A stretch of DNA of 64,000 nt from contig NC_084803.1 in the NCBI RefSeq assembly GCF_963583255.1, forward strand, positions 19,486,428 through 19,550,427. Reading direction: 5' to 3'. This document shows positions 45,431 to 57,896 of this stretch, piece after piece. Within the stretch, counting starts at the first letter, position 1. Every line of letters starts with the position of its first letter. Below the pieces are notes generated by a model. That model was not told the DNA's origin and did not search any database. It worked only from the letters and a program-made list of their open reading frames with translations. The position numbers and the translations under genes are program-made. Source of the stretch: Pyrus communis. Taxonomy: Eukaryota > Streptophyta > Magnoliopsida > Rosales > Rosaceae.

Positions 45431-48346
45431 TTTAGTTATAACAACTTTTCTTTCCATGTCAAGGGGGCTTAATTTTATTTTTTTTTCTTTTTTTTTTTCA
45501 CTTTAAAGGACCCAACTTTTGGGTAGGGTGACAATTTCACATGTTATACCCGTAAACATGTTCTTTTAAGGATACAATTCTCCTAGATTGTTTTATTACT
45601 TTATTAGAAAACATTTTTTTTTTATACAACAAGCTAACGATATTTTTACTCTAAACTAGACGGATAAGGAGATCCTTTCAAGAAATGACCAAGATTTAGC
45701 TAGAGCTAGATGCTGTCAAAATGTGATTGGAGACTGGTAGATCCTGCACTAAATAAAAGACCATTATACTTAGTTAGCCAAGCTAGTTCTGTTTAGATAT
45801 TGCAAAACACCAATTAGAAACTTATGGACACTTGGATTCTCAAGTAAATTTAATCGAGTAATTCTCCGGTGTACGGTGATCCAACTTCACTAGGTGGTAG
45901 ATGAGCGTGCTGAGCAACTCCATAGATGAGCGTGTGGGACTAAATTCTGACTTTAACGCTGAAGCGGACTCAAAAACCAATGGATAGATTGGCACATAGA
46001 TTCGGGGATTAAGAGATAACGTCATGCTTGACATCATCCACACTAAACTCCCCATTTGTTTTATTTTAATAATAAAAAAAACTTCGGGAAATTTTATTTA
46101 CTTCAAAAAGCATACTAGACGCTCTTTTTTTCTTTCATATGTGCACGCAATCGTTTCTTCGTATGAATGAATATCGTCATTGTTTTCAAAAAAATATAAG
46201 AGTAACTAGCAAAAAAAAATAATACTTATACATTTTAGTGCGTATTCGACTTTTACTGATCCTTCTACCCAAAATAATTTTATCAATATAACCACTAAAG
46301 CTATCATTTTGAGAGAAAAAATAAAAATATCAACATAATCTAAAAGGAATTGTTATTAGCATTTTAAAAATTTATTTTTATACTCCTTATAAGTGTATTT
46401 TTCTTTTTAATTATATAATGTGCCAAATGAGATTTTTTTAGTGTTAATAACAATTTCCAATCCAAAAGAAATTAAAGAAAATTAAGTGCACCGCAGCCTG
46501 CAAAGTGGAATAGGAAAATTGATTTTATATTTCTTTTAGTTATGTTTTGTAATATTAAATGTCAATCATTCTGTACAAAAAATAATATAATACTTGAAAT
46601 CAATAATTGGAAGGAGCTGGCTGGCTACGGTGTAATATGATACTTAAGTAAGGGAAGAGACCACATAAACTGACCGCATTTTATAAAGGGTGATATCTTT
46701 GTTAACAACTTATCATAATATTTGTCAGAACACCTAGATCCAACTTGAAAACTTATCATAATATTTGTCATAACAAATAGATCTAAGCAAGTGTTTAGAC
46801 AAGTTATCATGCTTATCCTTATCTAATAATTAATTCAAAAAATGATAGAACGTGAGCATTCGACGTAAATTAATTGATAATTAAGTGGAGATTGCAGAAT
46901 CGTTTCAACTACTATGTAAAACTTTCATAATGTAGAATTAACACTGCCAACAACATTTCTAGGCTTTCACATTTAAGTGACTTTCACGTAATCAATTCAA
47001 GAGTTGTTTTTGTTAAGTTTTAGGTTGAAATAAGTTGCAACACCTTTATTGTTTGAGTTCGCAATTCCTATGGGAGGTAGTTTTAGTTTTGAATTAGGTT
47101 GATGTGTAAGTAAGTTTTACGATTTTTAGTCTGAATCATTATGCATTAGTTTGTTGTGAAAGTTTTGAGTTTTAATTTTGTTTTATGTTGATGGTGCTTG
47201 ATTTAACCTAATTTATTGGCTTAGTAGCACTATCCTATATCTTTATTGATTCTTTGAAGATTACTTGTTGGAGAAAGACCTTGTATTATGCATGCTATTA
47301 ATGTACACCATCTTGCATTATAAATGAAATTTTCATCTTATTAAATAAAAATACATCTATTACTAAATTACTTGACCGTATGTATCGAAAACTAGTGGTT
47401 TTTTTTTTTTTTTTGTTTTGTAAAAAAAAAATAAAATAAAATAAAATAGTGCTATATACAAAATTATTATTTTTTTCTCTAAACCAAGTTTTCTTGATTG
47501 TTCAAAACTCACCTCTTATAATGTAATTTTAAGTTCAATTAAGGTAGATCTAGTTGTAAAAATTTCCAATATTTATTTACTAAAACCATATATTTTCTTT
47601 TTCTGGTATTCACCATAGGAGGAGGGAAGAGGAAACGGTGTGTGCGTGTCAGAGGGAAACAAATATCGTCTGGGGAGGGTACGGTCCACGAGACAAGAGA
47701 GGTGAAAGAAGGTAGTCACGGGTCACGTCACAGCGCACAAGACAAAATTCCAAACAAGTCCAAACACAAAAAAATGCATTTCCAAACACAACGAAAGGCA
47801 TAAACACGTCTAATCCTCAATAATCCCATCCAATCCCTACAACCAAACACGAGTATTGAGTCGTATGCAGGTAATGAGTGGGTGCAAATGTGGCATTTGC
47901 AAAATGCAACCCTTCCCACCAATAACGGAAGTGGGACGAAGCTTTGAATTGAAGAGGTTGTTTTCCTCAAGTGCAAAACAGTTGTACCTTCGTTTCTCAG
48001 CCCCTTACCATTCAAATCATCTTTTACCCTAAGGCTGCCTCTATAAAGCCCTCTAGGCCCACCCCCTTTATCATCCGTAAACGTTTTCACTTTGTTTCAA
48101 ACCTACCCTTCTACCATCCGTGCTTATCAGTAGGATTATAACACCGTTATTTTAAATTATTGCTCTACTAGTGTTATAACTACATTTTTGAAGTCATATT
48201 ATGTTGTCCACTTATTTTATAATACATTGACTAATAATACCACGTTTATTTCACGCCCAAATATTTTTAAAACTTTTATAGAAAGACTTGATTAGGAACT
48301 TCTTATAAATGCAGAGTTTGTGTTGAAGAGTCTATAAAGACTTGTG
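45431..48346. other. Intergenic; one promoter-like stretch without a gene
   Basis: Mostly AT-rich without supported genes. 47640-48115 is more GC-balanced and has CGGGTCACGTCAC (47718-47730, an ACGT core) and CCTCTATAAAGCCC (48039-48052, TATA-like) followed by a pyrimidine-rich leader, which resembles a plant promoter on the plus strand. No open reading frame follows, and after 48120 the DNA turns AT-rich, so it may be a promoter fragment cut off from its gene. Confidence 0.35.
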
Positions 48347-48980
48347 GGCTTGTTTGGAAGTGCTTTTAAACGGACTGAAAGTGCAACTAACACACACCGA
48401 CCCAGAATATCCACTTAAACACCTGAATCGAGCTGTGCTGGTCGACACCCAGAAGGTGACGAAACCATGAAGTGATGGTGATGTGGAAAATGTTACTAAT
48501 TTAAACCTAAAGTAACTAATTTTAGAGTGCAAATATGAGCGAGATCGACCCATTTCACACAAGTGATGTCCAGAGTTTAAGTAAATCGTAGTAAGATAAT
48601 AGTAAGGACGTTTATACCGAAAGGAGAAGTCTTCTACATGACAACTTCTACTAGCAATCCTCGTCGTCACAAAATCTTTGCCACTAAAATCCAGGAGTGG
48701 CGAAAAATAAGAGTGAATGGCCCTAAATTTTTGTAAAACCTTTTTGAAAAATGTAACCCCTCGGTGTAAAACAAGTATATAGTTTCACGAAAATATTATA
48801 ATAATAGTATATAATAGGTACCCTGCAAAATAAAAGTGATTTTTGAAAGAAGCACCAGATATGTGCTTCTTGCAGGAAGCACTTAAAGTGTTTTTCCAAT
48901 ATCCATTTAGATTTTTACTAAGAATTAGTTTCAAAAACATTTTCATCAAAAGCACTTTCAATCATTTAAAAAAAAGCATC
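48347..48980. mobile_element. MITE-like element with GCTTTTAAA / GACTGAAAGTGC ends
   Basis: Left part (48350-48384) reads GGCTTGTTTGGAAGTGC, then TTTTAAACGGACTGAAAGTG. Right part (about 48946-48978), on the minus strand, reads GCTTTTTTTTAAATGATTG then AAAGTGC: an inverted copy with an indel. The extreme right end seems lost, and I see no target duplication. No coding capacity. Confidence 0.4.
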
Positions 48981-50680
48981 ATGTATTCGCTAATGAGTGC
49001 ATATCACTCATCTTGCCAAGTGACAAGGAGAGTGCCCACAAATTGTTTCTCCTTTTTCTCACCATTGGATTGTCCCCCAATTTTTTCTTTTGATTACTAA
49101 GGTCTAATCTCAACTCTAATTTTGAAAAATTGGGTGGTTGACATATGTAGAAATTAGTTCATATCACAATTTTTAATAATTGTTAGATATGCAATACCAT
49201 ATAAACATATAGAAAAAAATGACTAGTATTAGACAAGCATGGAGTTATCTCCTTTGTATTTTTTTTGTCTTGGTAACAAAAACAAAACAAGATGATACCC
49301 ACCACCCAACTACCCACCACAACTCCCAAATAGCAATTTCCAAGCCCAATTGAGGAGGTACCAATTGGGTCTCGAATTTTACCTTATTGTACAAAAACCT
49401 TGTATAATATGTATGATTTTGGTATCCACTCACTCTTATAGAACATGGCCTTCATTAAATGTGGATTATCAATGAAAGAACTCACATTGATGATTCTAAA
49501 CATGATTTTTAAGCTAATATTGGGCTTACTTAAATAAACAAACACAAAAGATAGATGTAAAGTGAAGAGAATGCCAATGAGAGCAAAGGCATATTTGTTA
49601 AATGTAGACATGTTATTGCTATCAAACTACTATCAAGATTTAGTAATGAACTAATTTAAGTATATGTTTACCATATATAATTCTAATGAATTTTAAGGTG
49701 CCTTAACTATAACATATACTTGACATAAGTTTACGTGGACCCGCATTTTAAAATAATTATACATATCTTCACCTAACAAAAATTTTCTTTACAAAGACAA
49801 TTTACTATATGGAAATTGCTGTGTCACAATTTCCTTTTATCTTTTCTTGGTACCAGATTTTTCTTATACGTATAGTGCGAAAAAATGTCTGACTACAAGT
49901 TATTAAAAAAATGATGAGCATTACCTTAGTATTAATCAATTCTATAACGAAAAGAATTTACGTGCAACAATTGTTAATCGTGCACATGACGGCTTGCATT
50001 TATTTGTTTCAAACTTATTTTAACAAACGAAAACATGGTAATGATCATGATATTCCTATGTGCATCACAATTTAAGTAATAATCATATATGACATGGTTT
50101 CACTTCACTGCCTTACCAAGAAAAGATAAAAGGAGCAAAGAATGTGAAATATCTAACTTGATAAATTGGTGTATTTTTATATTTTCTGAAACCTATACTT
50201 TCGACTATAGGCCTATAAAAATGGCCAAGCCCTTATGGCTCGAATTTGGCCCCATTTTTAGAGTTGTGAGCAGTCCAGCTCGATTGCAGGGCTATACTTT
50301 ATTTGGCCCATTTTCTAATGACTAGGGTTTGGGCCTTCTATACTACGCTTTGGGTCGGCTCGTAGCCCAGACCTAAGAATGGTGGCAAATTTGGCCCGAT
50401 GTAACTAATAGATTTGGTGTGGACTTACTTATCTATGCTTATATAAATAATTGTTATAGTTAATATTTGATATTGTGTGATTGTGTAAATCATTTGTAGA
50501 TTTAGTTACACTCTGGTTGGATAAGAAAAATTAAGATTATTAAGAAATTTTATAATGATGGAATTTTATTTTCTAAACTTTGTGAATTTTTTTATTTGGT
50601 TAACCTAAAAGAATACGAAATTTGAAGGGAACTTGTTATTTTAAACTCTCCTATAGAAATTTAGAAATGACACCTATTTT
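48981..50680. other. Intergenic, nothing recognised
   Basis: AT-rich; short frames only, none resembling a known family on either strand. It ends at the hAT terminus proposed at 50681. Confidence 0.35.
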
Positions 50681-51389
50681 TAGGGTTGGTTTGGTATGGG
50701 ATACCGAACTAAAACTAGTATCTCGAATCTCAAACAGAAAATTTCCAAGATGAGAATTTGAAGATCAATCTCGAACCGAAATTTCGGTATTCCTAAATTT
50801 TGGTAATCATGAAATGTTTTCAGTATTTTGGGACAAATCGGGACTAAATTTTGATTTGGGGTTTTTGGGCTGAAACTTGACACATTGGGCTTTTGGACTG
50901 AAATTTAGCCTTTTAGATTGAAATTGTTAGCCCAACGTCATGTAAATTAAAATTTGAGCCCCTTACTTCAGACATACCAATCTATGCAATCATAGATTCA
51001 TAGCCCTAATTGAAATATGAAATTATGAATTTTTCTTCAAATGTATTCTATTATCATGCTTGCAACAAAAATAAAATTTGTTAAATAACAAACCCAAAAG
51101 CAAAACAATAAGTTACAAGCCAAAGTTTCAAAATAAAATGAGTTAAGTTACAAACCAAAAGCAAAAAGAAAAACTTAAAGTAAGTTCATGAAGATTGTTG
51201 GCCCATTCCTCTTGTTGATGGTTGTGGTTGCTCCTTTACCGTGTTTATTGTTGTTGATTGTTGACCTCTTCGTCTTCTTGTTGGTTGAACTCTTCCCCTT
51301 GATGTTGATGGTTGAGCCCTTCCACTTAATATGGGTGCTCATGGAGGTAGTGATTGATTTTGACGTTGTTGAACTTCAACTTGAGGTGG

Positions 51390-53700
51390 TTAAGGAGGGG
51401 GGGGTGGCATTTCATTTCCTTGTGTTGTATTCTCCTCACCTCCCAAATTAGTCGTGCCTAAAATAATAAACCACAAATCATTTAGATTGAAGTGTTTGGT
51501 ACACCTGATACAATTAATAATACGGAGTACGGTGTTTGGTGTTCGTTCGTATTAGGTAGCCACTAGATTAAATAATACGGGCCCACTTATTTTATATGGT
51601 AAGCACTTGTTTCCTTATCCCCTCTAAAACCACGGTACAATTTAGTCGGCTTCTTGAGAACGCACCCTCACTTTCTTCTTTCTCCTGAAAACACACTCTC
51701 GCTCTCTCTTCCTCTCCAGATGGTCCAAGAAAATCTCTTGCTCTCTTTCCTCTCCAGCTGCACCGGTCCTCTCTAGGCACAGCGCTCCCATGTTTGTCTT
51801 CTCATTCTTCTTCTTCCTAGGTTCCGCCCCTCCTTCTATTTTTCTTGCAATTTTCTTTCAATTGTTTGAATCTAGTTATTGTTTTCTCTGTAATTATGCA
51901 ATTGATTATGTAATTTTGTGTTTTAATTAGAATTTTCAAATTTAGGGTTTTTTGTTGGGGTCGAATACCTGAGACTTGAAGCTCTCAAAGGCCATTTCCT
52001 TTTTTTCTTGAATTCCTGCGATTTCTCTGATCCAAAACCTTCGAACCCTTTTTTGGAATTTTGATCCCAACCCACTGAGTGGAAGAGAAAGAGGACAAAC
52101 TCTGCATGTTTGGGTGATGAGATTGGCATCCATTGGGAAGAAAACCCTGCAATGGAGCAACATTGGAAGAAGGGCAACTTGAATGAGAAGTATGATCAGT
52201 GTTTGAGATGTGAAACTCGTCATCTTCACGAGCAGGAAAAATAGTTTGTGAGAATTCGGGCATATGTTTTTTTTTTATAGAGATTAATGCGTTCTACAAC
52301 TTGAATGAGAAGTATGATTAGTGTTTGAGATGTGAAACTTGTCAAAAAAATTTTTCTTCCCCTTTCTTATACGGTTCAGTACCAAACACAATATAAATAA
52401 TACGGTCATTAGTCTGATACTGCACTAAACGACCGATTAATTTAGTCAGTAATATCTGGTGGCTATTTATCCTATCCTACATAAATAGTCAGTACAGTCC
52501 GAGCTGTCAAATGAGACCTTATAGAAATAGATAATGAATATTAAGAAAATAAAAGGGAAAATTAAATTCTTTACTTACTTTTTTCCAAGCGTTCAAGTTC
52601 CTTGTAGAAAATGAATTCGTCGAGTGTAGGCTCCTTGTAGAAACAAAATTCATTCCCCCTAAGCCAGTCACTAGTACACACTAAAGCCTTAACCATTTTA
52701 GGCCTTAAGGAAGCTCTAAAAGGATCAACAACTCTCCCACCAAGACTAAAGACATTCTCACTAGAAACGGTGCTACTAGAAAGAGAAAATACATCCTTAG
52801 TAACTTTACTAAGAGTTGGGTATGTACCACTATTTCCTTTCCACCAATCCAAAAGATTGAAACCCTCATATGTTAGGCTTTGATGTGGATCATTAAAGTA
52901 CATATCCACTTCATTGGCTATCTCATTTTGTTGTGCTGCCACCCTCTTTTGTTGGATCTTCCTTGTCATCCTTTTAGCAACATCAATATCTACCACACCC
53001 TTCCATCATCTACTACAACATTTGATCTTTGCTCCACATTTGAAGTAGCACCACCATTACTACTACTACTACTACTACTACTAAGGACCGCTCCCTCCTT
53101 ATATGCATAATACAACTCGGTTACATTGCTTTTAACCCCTTGCTTTCACCTCCCTTATTTTGTCCCATCCATAGCTGAGATGTTCTAGATTTGTCTCCAA
53201 CATTTCGAATTTGTACCTTGGCTCAAGTGCTTGGGCTACAAAGAGAATAGGGTTCACCTTTTCAATGTCATCCCAATATTTGTCAAACTTGAGTTTCATT
53301 GAGGTAGCCACACTTTGCAAAGTGACATTAGAAAAGTTTAAAATTTGTTCATCTATCTCTACTTGCAAAGCAATCACCGTGCTAAGTATTAAGTGTGACG
53401 TTGGAGCAAGGTTGCACTCAAGATCAAGGTGGCATCATAAAACTTTTTGAGAAAGTGAGCAAAACTTACCGACCTCTCCGGATCATCCACCCCAGGACCC
53501 TCCCGCTTGGCCTTTGTTGTCATTCCATCAACCTCTTTCGAGACCTCCTCTTTAAAGTAAGCGATAAAAATGCCACACTCAAAGACCATCCTAGAGAACA
53601 CTTCTTTAAACTTGAAAGCACTATTAGGCATTTTATAGGTGGCATTCTACCTTGTGACAACATCAAACGGATACTTGACATCCTATCAAGTCTCAACAAG
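51390..53700 (-). pseudogene. hAT transposase, C-terminal two thirds, disrupted
   Basis: From high to low coordinates: KYPFDVVTR-stop-NATYKMPNSAFKF (53690-53600), where relatives have TRWNSTY, so the Trp codon is TAG; KFDKYWDDIEKVNPILFVAQ, then ALEPRYKFEMLE (53377-53132), the central hAT domain; a Ser- or Val-coding trinucleotide run at 53058-53082; and NEVDMYFNDP ... FNLLDWWKGNSGTYPTLSKV ... STVSSENVFSLGGRVVDPFR ... MVKALVCTSDWLRG (52996-52579), the C-terminal dimerisation domain. An intron with GTAAGT donor (52578-52573) and AG acceptor leads to a 79-nt last exon (51468-51390) ending in a proline run and TAA. Frames differ between segments, so it is dead. Confidence 0.8.
51485..52518. mobile_element. 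MITE inserted in the intron of the hAT transposase
   Basis: TTA lies on both sides (51482-51484 and 52519-52521). Ends read GATTGAAGTGTTTGGTACAC on the left and, from the right on the minus strand, GGTCTCATTTGACAGCTCGG, weakly inverted. The host intron is 51469-52578; removing the MITE leaves an ordinary intron of about 75 nt, which supports these limits. Inside, a 45-bp segment with AACTTGAATGAGAAGTATGA occurs twice, at 52178 and 52295. 51940-52263 has open minus-strand frames of unknown origin. Harbinger-type by the TTA, tentative. Confidence 0.5.
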
Positions 53701-53799
53701 ACACAATATTCTCTAAAAGGCTCCAACCTTATGGGGCATGATGGATTGAGACAATGTCATCTTGGAGTTCCTATTTTATGAAGGCTTACATGCATGGAA

Positions 53800-54370
53800 T
53801 GTGTCCATCATTACAATTGTGTTTCGATTAAATAACAATATTATATGTAAGTTTCTCTTCACATGATATTACACGTAATTGATTCAGACTAAGATTTTCT
53901 CTCCTCTTTTTTTCCCTCCCTTTCCATTCCCTCCTATTTGGACGGTCACGGTTAAACCATGTTAATATCTTATATTAATTTTATATAGAAAGAGAAAGAC
54001 AAAATAAAAAATATGAGAAGAGGTGAGAGAAGGGTATGGAAAAAGAATGAGAAAAAAAACCTAATCCAATTGATTTAGAACGACAAATTGTAATAAACCT
54101 ATTTAACGTAAGTTGCTCTATTGCTAATTTGCAACACACATCGCTCCCCCCTCGGCCTCACCATAAAATCATAATGTGCCATGCACACAACCTAGTCAGC
54201 TCAGTCAAATTAGTTTTGAAATCCGTTATTATTTAAACATGTAGCGCGGTCCCGATCACCAGGGCGGTTGCAGAAATAAAATGTATATAAATCTCCGCAG
54301 AAAACCCAAAACAAATTGCCAACACCATCTCTAGTAGTCAGTCAACTGTATCTGTATACATCCCAATCCA
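53800..54370. other. Intergenic between hAT remnant and CBSX fragment
   Basis: No coding sequence recognised. 54280-54370 is pyrimidine-rich and less AT-rich and could be the 5' leader of the CBSX gene, because an ATG (54377) with a hydrophobic, Ser/Cys-rich start follows. Confidence 0.35.
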
Positions 54371-54376
54371 TCATCC

Positions 54377-55750
54377 ATGGCCTCGATTTTCGTATCATGT
54401 CATTTAAATTGCATGAGTTTTGCTCGCATTATTGCGTCTACATGATGTCAAAGACGTAAGAACATATGGCTAGTGATGTGTTGGGGTTTTGTTTGATGGA
54501 ACTGGCTGGTTTTATTTTTTTATCTTTTATTTATGTACTAATTCCAGTCTGTGCAACTGTTGCATATTCCAGTCTGTTTTAATTAAACAAAAGTAAATAA
54601 ACTTAATTATTCAATTTAATTTCAAACAGATTACATGAATTGAAAATCAATTCTGCTAAAGTTTATTTGATTGAATTCAATTTATTTATAGATAGAAGTG
54701 CTTACAAACAATGTGCTAGGTTTTGGTTGAACTCGCCTCTTTTTGTCAAGGTGCTAATAATGCAAATCATTCGAATATTTCACCTGATAGGTAGCGGAAG
54801 AACTGACAACAGCATGTTTCTAGAAGTTGAAAGCACTTGGAAAGTATGTGAGAAGTTTATTTAGATACTTCCATCTTGCCTAGATCTATTTAAATTAGTT
54901 TTAGTAGAATTAGCATATAATCTCAGTAATGGGGATGGATTTGAGGGGGTTTAAGAGTTTCTTAGACCCGTATATCCCAATAATTGACAAGAGGTATAGT
55001 GCTTTTGGCTCCATAGAATTTCAAATCGCTGCATGGCGACAAAGGCTTCTTTGAGTCTAACCAGTACGTTTCCATTTTCGCAACAACTAATTTGTTTGTC
55101 TTGCAAAAGTGCTTATATAATTGCAAATGTGGTTGCAGACTTTTAACGAGGTACATAACTTGCTCAGTAAAACCAATGGTCGGGTGGTGGGTGATGTGAT
55201 GACACCAGCCCCAGTTGTCGTTCGTGAAACCACTAATCTTGGGGATGTTGCTAGGCATTCTACTTTTTCCCATTTCCGGATCCCATTATTGGTCTAGCTG
55301 AAAACTAACTTTTAACTTGGGTTATCTAATGTCAGATTATTGCTCGAGACAAAATATCGCAGACTTCCAGTTGTAAATGAAAGCGGCAAGCTGGTAACGA
55401 TGCATTATTCTTCTCTCAATACGTGTCTTTCTCTGTCGTTGTAATGCTCTTTCTGCGGTATCTCTGAAATGCCGTTGTTCTTTATCCGGAGATAGGAATT
55501 ATTACAAGAGGAAACATCATACGAGCTGCCCTTCAAATGAAACATGCTAGTGAATCGAAAACATAACACCAACACAAGCAGGGATCAAAGTCATTTCCAG
55601 ATGTTTATGTGCTGCAATCATAGACGAAATTGAAGGAATTGGTCTGCTTTATGGGTAGCAATTTTGACAAATTGTCTGTATAATTTGGCAATGAGATTGT
55701 ATTACTAATGAATAACGCCGGAATAGAAAGAAAATAATGTAGGACCCTAC
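54377..55750 (+). pseudogene. CBSX: Truncated CBS-domain protein gene (CBSX type), 3' exons only
   Basis: Four exons are recognised: 54791-54843 (GSGRTDNSMFLEVESTWK), 55139-55254 (TFNEVHNLLSKTNGRVVGDV, then MTPAPVVVRETTNLGDVA), 55336-55393 (LLLETKYRRLPVVNESGKL) and 55492-55566 (IGIITRGNIIRAALQMKHAS, stop TAA). Phases join without error, giving about 100 residues: the inter-domain loop and the second CBS domain, matching Arabidopsis CBSX1/CBSX2. Those proteins are chloroplast regulators of thioredoxins. The upstream exons (transit peptide and first CBS domain with DYDLLALD) are not found; ATG 54377 (MASIFVSCHLN) might be the old start, but its frame closes after 22 codons. The second intron begins GC, not GT. 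No stops inside these exons, so the loss may be recent. Confidence 0.8.
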
Positions 55751-57896
55751 AAGTCCATATTGTGTAACGGTTAGAATCTCTCACGCATGTGGGCGCGACT
55801 GATCTTCACAAGAACTTAGTTCGGATGCTGTCGTGTCTCGTTGCGGATTTACCTGGTATGTGCGAGTGTCGTTAGCCATCTTATTGATAACCGATGTTTG
55901 TTGAGCGTATACCATGGGATTGGTTCATGATTAATTGCCAAATTCGCGGTACCAGTTGTTAAACAACATAGTTGAAATGTGGAGGTTGTGGAAGTTAGCC
56001 AATGACTATAAGATTGGCCCCAATCTTTCTTTATTCGGCTTCAATTATTGAGCAACTAATCCTTTTAAAAGAGGAAATTTATCGTAGACAAAATGATTAT
56101 CTCACTGCGGCCAATCAAATATTTGAGGGTAAAGAGGTAAATAAGGTAAAAGAAAAAGGTAAATGTTGATTTTGGTTGGGATTAGAAGTTAGAAGTAGGG
56201 CACCTTAAAAGACGGAAGAGAATCTAATACGGATTTACTTTGTAAGAGTTATAGGAATCCTCACATCTTAACCGTTCATCATACATTGTGCAGTCAATTT
56301 TCGTCAAATATTATTTGTGTTTAATTTTAAATAGAAAAAATCAAATGATTTCTAATTGTACGATATACGATGAATTACTAAGATATAAAAATGATTCGGA
56401 TGGAATCCAATTCCCCTAAAAGACATCTACAGCATCGAGATTTGAGAAAGGTTACAATAATTAACTACTCAATTTAGCATAATAAACAAACACCGAATTC
56501 TCCGTTAATCGTGGATTAATCCTTGTCCTTTACAAAAAAGTGGCAAGAAATGGTTTTTTAAGTTCTAAACAAACCGTGGCTTACAGCTCATGCATTGGTC
56601 ACCAGCCAAATTTAATGTTTATAGCTAACCTCTATGCATTCGACAATGCTAGGATCAGTTGCGCGCACTTGGTTTAAACTCAAATCGAGCTTTAAACTCA
56701 AATCCAGTAAAGCAGGGATGACCAGCATCAACGCATGCGCATGTAATCAACGAACTTTCATGCACAACTGAACTTAACACTCACGCGCAAACGTATTCAT
56801 CATATTTGGATCCAACTCCAAGAAAAGACGGTTAGAATCAATACGGATGTAAACGACCACACTTACCACTTCAACACGCGCGCATGCAACATTGGCATGT
56901 GCGCGCACATGTGAATGCAATTGATCCATGCATAACTCTCCAACACAAGCACACGATCCTAGCACTCTCTTGTCCCAGTGGAAGGGGATCATAGAGCCAT
57001 AACAAAAGTGCCATTTGACCTCTTAAATAGAATCTAAGACTGAGAGTGAGACACCGATAGGGGGACAAAACCGATAAAGGGCACTGTGCGCCCCATTTGC
57101 CCTCTCGCTCCTCCGTCATCCAAAACCCCAGTACCACCACCACGACGGCACCACCCATGTATCAACCGCACTTAATCAGCAACAGTGCACAGAACCGGAA
57201 AATACCTAACTCTTTCAAATCCCAATTGCTTTCTAGTAGTTATAACTTTAGTGGTTAGCCTGGCCCCTCTTGTGTCCCCCCTCCCCCTCCAACTGGAGGA
57301 CCCTTTCTAGTTGTTACCAAACTAACAAGTAAAAACAATTCCCTCCTCTTTCTTTCTTTCTTTTTCCTTCGTCCTCTTAAATCCACCCTTTTTCTTCCAT
57401 TTTTTGCTCTCCTCCTTCACCTCCCCCATTTACTAGCTCAGCACCATATTACCACTTATATAAGAGGAAAGTTTGAATACAAAGCGAAACATGAGGAAAT
57501 CGAACTCGGAGTCTGCTCCTAACCAGCTGAGAGCTACGAGACGAACCATTTCCATATAAGAGGAAATGTTCATTTACCCAAAATTGAAACGAGTAAATAC
57601 AGAGAAAAAGGGGGAAATAAGCTAATTTAGTAGCATAATTTACATCTTATATCACCTTTTAATAAAAGCCCAAAATTTCTTCATCCAACGCTAAAATTTT
57701 CTGAACAAAAAAAAAAAAGTTGAAAAAAAAAAAAAAAAGAGATGCAGTAGGCGAAATTCTAATATCCAGGACCAGGACGAAAGCTTCATCATTGCTTCAG
57801 CAGTCACATACCTCCCCTGCGCACGTTAGTAAAAGCCACCCCTCAATTTTTAAAAATCATAAGAGATTAAGACAACCTTTCTCTGTTTTGCTCTCA
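55751..57896. other. Intergenic, 3' side of the ERF gene
   Basis: No gene supported. 56870-56925 is rich in GCGC/GTGC alternations (GCGCGCATGCAACATTGGC, then GTGCGCGCACATGTG), able to form a short hairpin. 57330-57430 is pyrimidine-rich. Two short A runs at 57707-57738 lie just downstream of the ERF stop codon side. Confidence 0.35.

Larger units (their letters stand above)
50681..53790 (-). mobile_element. hAT element remnant with broken transposase
   Basis: The transposase lies on the minus strand (51390-53700). The end beyond its stop, at 50681, begins TAGGGTTGGTTTGGTATGGG, a hAT-like terminus, followed by subterminal words with GGTAT / ATACC (50690-50820). The preceding 8 bases are CCTATTTT; no second copy was found next to the other end, so the upstream limit (about 53790) is only where transposase similarity stops. 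A MITE (51485-52518) sits in an intron. The N-terminal zinc finger region is missing. Confidence 0.55.

Noticed and set aside
47728..48090. 120-residue minus-strand ORF
   Set aside because: No resemblance to a known protein, and it overlaps the promoter-like stretch on the other strand.
53925..53945. CCTATTTG as the second copy of the hAT duplication CCTATTTT
   Set aside because: One mismatch, and the preceding bases do not look like a hAT terminus.
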